Translations under genes and position numbers: made by a program
Shown: piece after piece, positions 58,658-64,000 of the stretch
Layout: every line of letters starts with the position of its first letter
Numbering within the stretch: position 1 is the stretch's first letter
Notes under the pieces: model-generated
The model's database searches: none
What the model saw: the letters and a program-made list of their open reading frames with translations, nothing else
Told to the model about the DNA's origin: nothing
Origin: Psychrobacillus sp042945595
Lineage (GTDB): Bacteria > Bacillota > Bacilli > Bacillales_A > Planococcaceae
Direction of reading: 5' to 3'
DNA: 64,000 bases
Assembly (NCBI RefSeq): GCF_042945595.1
Contig: NZ_CP168493.1
Location: 2,666,001-2,730,000 of the forward strand

Positions 58658-59482
58658 TTATTTAACTGGAACGACTGATCCATTCCATTTTTCAAGAATG
58701 AATTTTTGAATTTCTTCCGATTTTAAAACCTCTACAAGTTTTTTAATTGCTGGTTTATTTTCATCGCCTTTACGAACTGCGATAATATTAACATACGGAG
58801 ATTCTTTATCTTCTAAGGCAATAGAATCTTTGATCGGATTTAAGCCAGCGTCAATTGCATAGTTAGAGTTAATAAGAACTGCGTCGCCTTCTCCATTTTC
58901 ATAAAGTTGTACAAGAAGAGCTGCCTCATAATTTGCGTCAAACTTTAAATTTTTAGGATTTTCAACAACATCTTTTACTTCCGCTTTAGTTTTATCTACA
59001 CCATCTTTAATCTTAATCAAACCTTTTGCTTCTAATAAAGATAAAATACGTCCGTGGTCCGCAACAGAGTTACTCATAATAATAGTAGCGCCTTCTGGCA
59101 ACTCTTCTAATGATTTATATTTCTTCGAGTAAACACCGATTGGTTCAATATGAATTCCGCCTGCGTTTACAAAATCATAGCCATTGTCTTTAATTTGAGA
59201 TTCTAGGTAAGGAATGTGTTGGAAGTAGTTAGCATCCAATTCTTTTGATTCTAAATCTTTGTTTGGTAAAATATAGTCTTGGTACGTTTCAATTTGAAGG
59301 TCAATGCCTTCCTTCGCTAATATTGGTTTTACTTGCTCTAAAATTAATGCATGTGGAACATTTGAAGCTCCAACTACTAATTTAGTACTTTCTTTAGAAC
59401 CAGTGCTACTATCTTTAGCACCACAAGCAGCTAACGCTAATAAACTTACAGCTAATAATGCTCCTACTAATAACTTTTTCAT
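58658..59482 (-). CDS. metQ: Methionine-binding lipoprotein MetQ
   Basis: The 274-residue NlpA-family substrate-binding protein has a lipoprotein signal ending LLALAAC (Cys 20), then LVVGASNVPHALILEQVKPI and YQDYILPNKDLESKELDANY. It captures methionine at the membrane's outer face for MetP/MetN. Third gene of the operon controlled by the SAM riboswitch. Confidence 0.95.
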   Translation of the reverse strand: MKKLLVGALLAVSLLALAACGAKDSSTGSKESTKLVVGASNVPHALILEQVKPILAKEGIDLQIETYQDYILPNKDLESKELDANYFQHIPYLESQIKDNGYDFVNAGGIHIEPIGVYSKKYKSLEELPEGATIIMSNSVADHGRILSLLEAKGLIKIKDGVDKTKAEVKDVVENPKNLKFDANYEAALLVQLYENGEGDAVLINSNYAIDAGLNPIKDSIALEDKESPYVNIIAVRKGDENKPAIKKLVEVLKSEEIQKFILEKWNGSVVPVK

Positions 59483-59543
59483 TACATATTCTCCCCTTTT
59501 TATCTTTTTATTGTATATGATCGAGTAAACTCGTAAACACCAA

Positions 59544-60212
59544 TTATCTTTTATCGATTTTAGATGTAATTACATCACCAATCCATTGAATAATAAATAC
59601 CACAATCAAAATAAGTATGGTTGCAACTAAGGTAACATCGCCTCTAGAGCGTTGAAATCCGTCTAAAAAAGCTAGAGTACCAAGTCCACCAGCACCAATA
59701 ATGCCCGCCATCGCTGTATACCCTACTAACGAAATGCAAGTAACCGTAATACCAGAAACTAATGATGGCAACGATTCTGGCAATAACACCTTCCATATAA
59801 TAGTAGAAGTTTTTGCCCCCATCGATTTCGCCGCTTCTAAAACACCTTTGTCAATCTCTCGAAGTCCGATTAATACCATTCGTGCATAAAACGGTGCTGC
59901 TCCTATAACAAGCGCTGGGAAGGCAGCATTTGGACCGCGCATTGTACCGACCAGAAATATGGTTAATGGAATCAATAAAATAATTAAAATAATAAATGGA
60001 ATAGACCGAAAGATATTTACAACTGCTCCTGTAAGCCAGTTAGCGAATTTATTGGCCCATGCTTGATGTGGACTAGTTAAAAATAATAGTAGTCCAAGTG
60101 CTAACCCAATAACAAATGTTAATAAAGTTGATATTGCTGTCATATAAAGTGTTTCTAGTGCTGCATCCCACATTTTTGGCCAATCAACATTAGGAAAAAG
60201 AGTATTAATCAT
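59544..60212 (-). CDS. metP: Methionine ABC transporter permease MetP (MetI)
   Basis: The 222-residue protein has five membrane segments and the permease loop EAAKSMGAKTSTIIWKVLLPESLP that contacts the ATPase. Its start overlaps the end of metN by eight bases. It forms the methionine channel. Confidence 0.95.
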   Translation of the reverse strand: MINTLFPNVDWPKMWDAALETLYMTAISTLLTFVIGLALGLLLFLTSPHQAWANKFANWLTGAVVNIFRSIPFIILIILLIPLTIFLVGTMRGPNAAFPALVIGAAPFYARMVLIGLREIDKGVLEAAKSMGAKTSTIIWKVLLPESLPSLVSGITVTCISLVGYTAMAGIIGAGGLGTLAFLDGFQRSRGDVTLVATILILIVVFIIQWIGDVITSKIDKR

Positions 60213-61230
60213 TGTTGATCACCTCTGTATTTACTTTTTGTTCGTGTATGAATCGAATTCCTTCATCAATTGCTTTAGCATCACCGTCTAATTGAAGGAT
60301 TAGTGTTCCATATGCACCGCTTTTCGTATGCGATATATTTCCTTGCACAATATTTACTTCTAAATCAAATTGTTTTATTAATCTGGAGAGAATTGGTTGC
60401 TCTGTTTGATCTCCAACAAAAACAAGTTTTATCAACTTCCCATTTGGATATAACTCTCCCAAGTTTTGTATCGTCTGTTTCGCTTGGTTCGTTTCGGAAA
60501 CCTGTGAAACAAATCGCTTTGTGATGGCTTGCTGTGGATTTTGGAAAACTTCTAATACATCTCCCTCTTCTACGACATGACCATTTTCCATTACTGCTAC
60601 CCTGTTACAAATTTTTTGAATGACTTGCATTTCATGGGTAATCAATACGATGGTTAACCCCAATTTTTCATTGATACTTACCAATAAATCTAAAATCGAA
60701 TCAGTCGTTTCCGGATCAAGTGCAGATGTTGCTTCATCGCAAAGCAGCACTTCTGGACGGTTTGCTAATGCTCTAGCAATCCCAACCCGTTGTTTCTGAC
60801 CACCTGATAATTGAGATGGATAATAGTCTCCTCGCCCATTCAAACCAACTAGCTCTAGTAGTTCTTTCACCCGGGCAGACCGTTCTTCTTTAGATACCCC
60901 TGCTATTTCAAGAGGAAAAGCAATATTTTCTGCTACTGTTCTTGACCATAAAAGATTAAAATGTTGGAAGATCATACTAACTTTTTGTCTTACTAGACGT
61001 AGTTTTTCTTCATTTATGGAAGTAATTTCTTTATTATTTACGATTATTTGTCCGGAAGTCGGCTTTTCTAATCCATTCAATAGTCGGATCAATGTACTTT
61101 TACCAGCGCCACTGTACCCAATAATCCCGAATATTTCACCTTGTTTAATATCAAGATTTACATCATCCACGGCGACAATTGTACCTTGTTTCGTACTAAA
61201 CTTTTTCGAAACATTTTTCAAACTAATCAT
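60205..61230 (-). CDS. metN: Methionine ABC transporter ATPase MetN
   Basis: The 341-residue protein has Walker A GYSGAGKST (38-46), signature LSGGQKQR, Walker B VLLCDEATSALD and a C-terminal NIL/ACT-like domain (about residues 265-335) that binds methionine and inhibits transport when methionine is plentiful. First gene of metNPQ, directly behind the SAM riboswitch terminator. Confidence 0.96.
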   Translation of the reverse strand: MISLKNVSKKFSTKQGTIVAVDDVNLDIKQGEIFGIIGYSGAGKSTLIRLLNGLEKPTSGQIIVNNKEITSINEEKLRLVRQKVSMIFQHFNLLWSRTVAENIAFPLEIAGVSKEERSARVKELLELVGLNGRGDYYPSQLSGGQKQRVGIARALANRPEVLLCDEATSALDPETTDSILDLLVSINEKLGLTIVLITHEMQVIQKICNRVAVMENGHVVEEGDVLEVFQNPQQAITKRFVSQVSETNQAKQTIQNLGELYPNGKLIKLVFVGDQTEQPILSRLIKQFDLEVNIVQGNISHTKSGAYGTLILQLDGDAKAIDEGIRFIHEQKVNTEVINND

Positions 61231-61249
61231 GCAAATCCTCCTTTTCTAT

Positions 61250-61425
61250 AAAAAAAAGCCCTTCTGCAAAAGAGCAGAAGGGCTTTATGTTATCATCAAA
61301 AATAACAGTCATCCATTCTCTCATTTCCCAAAGCAATTGCTTTGCGTGACTTGGCACCATTTCATTTTCATGACGGTTGCCGGGCTTCATAGGGCACTTC
61401 CCTCCACCTCTCTTAATAAGAGCGA
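61250..61425 (-). ncRNA. SAM-I (S-box) riboswitch with terminator
   Basis: On the minus strand the leader has P1 CTCTTAT paired with ATGAGAG, then AAGAGAGGTGGAGGG and CTATGAAGCCCGGCAACC, the S-box core. A perfect 12-bp terminator (GCAGAAGGGCTT 61274-61285 with AAGCCCTTCTGC 61257-61268) and an eight-T run precede metN. SAM binding should favour termination, so the importer is made when SAM and methionine are scarce. Confidence 0.95.
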
Positions 61426-61456
61426 CACTATTTAATTATTGTTCTTAGTAAATCGT

Positions 61457-61485
61457 ATTCTATCACAGTTTTCATTCCTCGTCAA
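61457..61485 (-). promoter_or_regulatory. Sigma-A promoter of metNPQ
   Basis: TTGACG (61480-61485), 17-base spacer, TAGAAT (61457-61462). The -35 lies inside the last codons of the upstream yusE gene. Confidence 0.8.
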
Positions 61486-61792
61486 CACTTTTTATTTTTT
61501 CAAATAAATAAGGTACTGACTGAAATGCGTATATCTTATTATGCACTTTGCCATTTTTAGCGATTAATAAACAAGGAACACTCTCAATTTCGTAATCCAT
61601 TGCAAGATTTTCTATATAATTAATATTCGCTTGACCAATAGGGAAATGTACCAATTCCTTTATTACCAACATCATCTTAGATGCTACTTGGCAAGTGCCA
61701 CACATGGGCGTGTATATATATAAAAGAGTAAGGGCAGTGGCATTTTTAGCTTGCTCCCATTCTTCTCGCGACCATTCATTCACATGCATCAT
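61472..61792 (-). CDS. yusE: Thioredoxin-like protein YusE
   Basis: The 106-residue thioredoxin fold has active site C31-G-T-C34 (TPMCGTCQVASKM) and the cis-proline region SVPCLLIAKNG. Probably a cytosolic thiol-disulfide enzyme. It lies four bases after yusF; its end overlaps the met promoter. Confidence 0.9.
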   Translation of the reverse strand: MMHVNEWSREEWEQAKNATALTLLYIYTPMCGTCQVASKMMLVIKELVHFPIGQANINYIENLAMDYEIESVPCLLIAKNGKVHNKIYAFQSVPYLFEKIKSVDEE

Positions 61793-61796
61793 CCTA

Positions 61797-62147
61797 TTAT
61801 AAAAATTCTTTTTTCACTTTAATATTAACATGTTGTAAGATAGAAGCCAAAACTTTGAGTGGGGTTTTTTCTACTTCACCATACATTGGACTAATATATA
61901 AATGAATGGCTTCTGGAAATTCCCTTCTTACGACAGAGCGAATTTGTTCACCTGATTTATCCGCATCCAAAAATGCATAAATCGGTACATCCTCAAACGG
62001 ACTTAACAGCTCTTCTAGTTTCACATTAGAAATAGTACCATTTGTACAAATAATCTCAGGGGCTTCAGCAAGTATGCTTAAAAGTCGTAACTTGTCTGAT
62101 CTTCCTTCAACGAGAATTACTTTATCACTGAACTCCATTAGATTCAC
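61797..62147 (-). CDS. yusF: Toprim-domain protein YusF
   Basis: The 116-residue protein is a compact Toprim domain: VILVEGRSDKLRL (catalytic Glu), CTNGTISN, then YAFLDADKSGEQIR (DxD). Toprim domains are found in primases, topoisomerases and RNase M5; this short version has no known reaction. It is cotranscribed with yusE. Confidence 0.88.
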   Translation of the reverse strand: MNLMEFSDKVILVEGRSDKLRLLSILAEAPEIICTNGTISNVKLEELLSPFEDVPIYAFLDADKSGEQIRSVVRREFPEAIHLYISPMYGEVEKTPLKVLASILQHVNIKVKKEFL

Positions 62148-62243
62148 TCCTAGTTGGTCCTATCCATTAGTATATGAAAAAGCGCCAGATTATAACAACT
62201 CGATTGCTTCAAGCTTTTATATTTTCCATTAGCAGTAACGATG

Positions 62244-62715
62244 TCCATAAACCCTAAAATGTTGCTTTACTCCCGTAAACAGATGGCATGTGCCCATACT
62301 AAAACCATACGCCCCTAAAGCAGCGCAATATGCCCATAAAGCGAAGCTATCCGCCCGTAAGCGGATGGTATATGCCCCTACCAATTCCATAAACACCTAA
62401 AGCAGCGCTATATTCCCGTAAAGCGAGGCTATCCTCCCGTAAACGGATGGTATATGCCCCTACCAATTCCATAAACACCTAAAGCAGCGCTATATGCCCG
62501 TAAAGCGAGGCTATCCTCCCGTAAACGGATGGTATATGCCCCTACCAATTCCATAAACCCCTAAAGCAGCGCTATAAACCCGTAAAGCGAGGCTATCCTC
62601 CCGTAAACGGATGGTATATGCCACTACCAATTCCATAAACACCTAAAGCAGCGCTATATGCTCGTAAACCTCCGCTATATTTCTATAAGCCCATAAACCG
62701 TCGTTAAAACCATAA
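62244..62715 (-). repeat. Second tandem array with an 82-bp period (about 5.7 units)
   Basis: GTAA-C-GATGG begins at 62275, 62357, 62439, 62521 and 62603, exactly 82 bases apart. Read on the minus strand, each unit is four 20-21 base pieces of the type TTTACGGGCATATAGCGCTG. The stretch TTGGTAGGGGCATA also occurs in the array at 57229, which runs in the opposite orientation. Units 3-5 are nearly identical; both ends decay. Confidence 0.92.
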
Positions 62716-62756
62716 AAAATAGACATTCAATTAACTTACAATTGAATGTCTAACAT
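62715..62756 (-). terminator. Terminator of gcvH
   Basis: AGACATTCAATT (62721-62732) and AATTGAATGTCT (62740-62751); minus-strand ATTTTTTATGG. Confidence 0.85.
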
Positions 62757-62794
62757 TTAATCAAGTAATTCCGAATGAAACGGCGCTACCTTTA

Positions 62795-63175
62795 TTATTC
62801 TTGAATCAATTCGTCATATTGTTCTGAGGATAATAGTTCATCCATTTCTGATAAATTAGAAGGTTCTACAACGATCATCCATGCATTTTCATACGGAGAT
62901 TCGTTTACAAATTCAGGGCTATCTTCTAATTCCGAGTTCACTTCTACTACCTTACCACTAATAGGTGCGTAAAGTTCCGATACAGTTTTTACTGATTCTA
63001 CACTACCAAATGGGTCTCCGGATTTAATATCGTCTCCAACTTGTGGAAGCTCTACAAATACGATATCCCCTAATTCTGATTGCGCAAAATGTGTAATACC
63101 AATGCGAACTTTACCGTCTTCTGTTTTAACCCATTCGTGCTCTTCTGAGTATTTTAAGTCTTTAGGTGTTGTCAT
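62795..63175 (-). CDS. gcvH: Glycine cleavage system H protein GcvH
   Basis: The 126-residue lipoyl carrier has the lipoylation lysine K63 in GSVESVKTVSELYAP. In Bacillus it also acts as the octanoyl/lipoyl relay for other enzymes, so it is a substrate of LipA. The ATG has GAGGGG upstream. The other glycine cleavage genes are not in this window. Confidence 0.96.
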   Translation of the reverse strand: MTTPKDLKYSEEHEWVKTEDGKVRIGITHFAQSELGDIVFVELPQVGDDIKSGDPFGSVESVKTVSELYAPISGKVVEVNSELEDSPEFVNESPYENAWMIVVEPSNLSEMDELLSSEQYDELIQE

Positions 63176-63247
63176 GATATACCCCTCTCAATTTGTTATA
63201 CATTCATTTATAATATTCACATATTTTCATTGTAAAAACAAGCTACT

Positions 63248-63610
63248 TTATATGCTTTTCCAAATATGTTCAAACTCTTCTTCCTTGAATCCTAGCGTTA
63301 AATGTTCTCCATCAAACACAAGTGGTCTTTTGATAAGCATCCCATCAGAGGAAAGAGTTTCAATTTGTTCTATTTCTGTCATATTTGGAAGCTTGTCTTT
63401 CAATTGTAATTCACGATACTTTGTCCCACTTGTATTAAACAATTTCTTTAAATCTATATTAGTTGTAGCTAGAATCTCTTTGATCATTTTTTTTGAAGGC
63501 GGTGTTTCAACAATATGATTATTTTCAAATTCAACACCATTATCTCTTAGCCATTTACTCGCCATATTACATGTACTACACTTTGGATATCCAAAAAATT
63601 GAATCGTCAT
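63248..63610 (-). CDS. yusI: ArsC/Spx-family protein YusI
   Basis: The 120-residue protein has a thioredoxin-like ArsC fold with an N-terminal C11-S-T-C14 (FFGYPKCSTCNMASKWL) and the later RPLVFDGEHLTLGF. It could be a thiol-based reductase or a redox-sensing Spx-like factor; the CxxC and the gene neighbourhood (gcvH) match B. subtilis YusI. Function unproven. Confidence 0.9.
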   Translation of the reverse strand: MTIQFFGYPKCSTCNMASKWLRDNGVEFENNHIVETPPSKKMIKEILATTNIDLKKLFNTSGTKYRELQLKDKLPNMTEIEQIETLSSDGMLIKRPLVFDGEHLTLGFKEEEFEHIWKSI

Positions 63611-63649
63611 ACCTTCTCACCTTTTTTCTATTTATCATAGCACACTACC

Positions 63650-63752
63650 GTTGCAAAATTACAATGGTATTATGCGACGAGCTTCGCGCAGGAGCACATT
63701 GTTTTAACCATTGCTGAATCGCAATGGTCAATAAAAGCCGATCCACATGGCA
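63650..63752. other. Intergenic stretch with a short hairpin before the IS
   Basis: ACCATTGC (63707-63714) and GCAATGGT (63721-63728) form an eight-bp hairpin, and CAATGG recurs at 63662. No gene is seen. Confidence 0.4.
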
Positions 63753-64000
63753 CTGACTACCTTTTTTGAGACAGGAATAAAAACCCCTATTATGCAGCCA
63801 ATTGACGGTATTGAATCGGCGATTGGCTGTTTAATTTCGTTTGAATACGGATATTGTTATAATAAGTAATGTATTCTTCGACGATTTGTATCACACATGC
63901 ATTCGTTGTGCGATAGATATCGTCTAGATAGAACGTTTCAGACTTTAGCGTGGAATGAAACGTTTCGATTGGGGAATTATCAGCTGGCGTGCCTTTGCGG
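63753..64000 (-). mobile_element. Right-edge IS3-family element (partial)
   Basis: The window ends inside an insertion sequence. Its outer end is probably near TGACTACCTTTTTTGAGACA at about 63756, about 35 bases past the transposase stop, but only one end is visible so the boundary is approximate. Confidence 0.6.
63790..64000 (-). CDS. IS3-family transposase OrfB, C-terminal part
   Basis: The frame is open to the window edge. The visible 70 residues read RKGTPADNSPIETFHSTLKS, then ETFYLDDIYRTTNACVIQIV, and end SPIQYRQLAA. PIETFH holds the catalytic glutamate of the DDE triad. It is a different IS3 subgroup from the element at 29581, judging by sequence. Confidence 0.9.
   Translation of the reverse strand, partial: RKGTPADNSPIETFHSTLKSETFYLDDIYRTTNACVIQIVEEYITYYNNIRIQTKLNSQSPIQYRQLAA

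Noticed and set aside
62244..62715. A CRISPR or a coding repeat protein
   Set aside because: An 82-bp period is not a multiple of three, so any frame breaks each unit; no spacers are seen.

Overview
The window is about 64 kb of low-GC (mid-30s percent by eye) Firmicute chromosome. Gene content and order follow the Bacillus subtilis yug-yux-mrp-yui-yum-yut-yun-suf-yus block: yugI, yugE, patB, yuxJ, pbpD, mrpABCDEFG, yuiD, pepA, yuiAB, yumB, yutM, yutI, yuzD, yutJ, yuzB, yutFE, yutD, lipA, yunBDEF, sufCDSUB, metNPQ, yusEF, gcvH, yusI. The spore-former gene yunB and several gene lengths point to a Bacillales spore-former. A Planococcaceae-type genome (Psychrobacillus, Sporosarcina or Lysinibacillus relatives) is my guess, not a demonstrated assignment.

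Layout. 1-16 kb: the tail of a sigma-54 activator, an ECF sigma/anti-sigma pair with an apparent autoregulatory promoter, an NSS symporter, PatB, a cyclophilin lipoprotein operon, two MFS exporters (one with a divergent TetR regulator) and PBP4. 16-22 kb: a complete seven-gene Mrp Na+/H+ antiporter operon with overlapping genes. 22-27.6 kb: a glycine-rich protein, PepA, YuiD, YuiB, a 42-residue zinc-finger YuiA, a NUDIX hydrolase and NADH dehydrogenase YumB. 27.8-40.6 kb: an integrated mobile element. 40.5-51 kb: Fe-S and redox accessory genes (YutM, YutI, YuzD, YutJ, YuzB), YutF/YutE, YutD, lipoyl synthase and the yun genes. 51-57 kb: the SUF operon. 57.6-63.6 kb: a NERD protein, the methionine ABC importer behind a SAM-I riboswitch, YusE/F, GcvH and YusI. 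The right edge enters an IS3-family element.

The most notable region is a 12.8 kb integrative element inserted inside the coding sequence of yutM (A-type Fe-S carrier). A 23-bp identical core lies at 27784-27806 and 40586-40608. The element supplies a replacement 3' end for yutM, and the native 3' end is left stranded at 27714-27806. The element encodes a tyrosine integrase next to attR with candidate arm-type sites on both sides of the core. It also carries a winged-helix Rep-like protein followed by a 42-bp-arm inverted repeat with three iteron-like copies, a DUF3800 protein, two lipoproteins, two serine recombinases with repeated upstream motifs, remnants of further genes, and an IS3-family insertion.

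Three repeat families stand out. (1) A roughly 400-470 bp intergenic element occurs four times in full and once truncated. It is always on the + strand and always directly after a + strand gene. Its central hairpin has a fixed core and outer stem arms that differ between copies yet stay fully paired in three of them. (2) A GC-rich repeat follows three of those copies. (3) Two tandem arrays with an identical 82-bp period, built from about 20-21 bp subunits, flank the NERD-met-yus segment in opposite orientation. No tRNA, rRNA or CRISPR array was seen.
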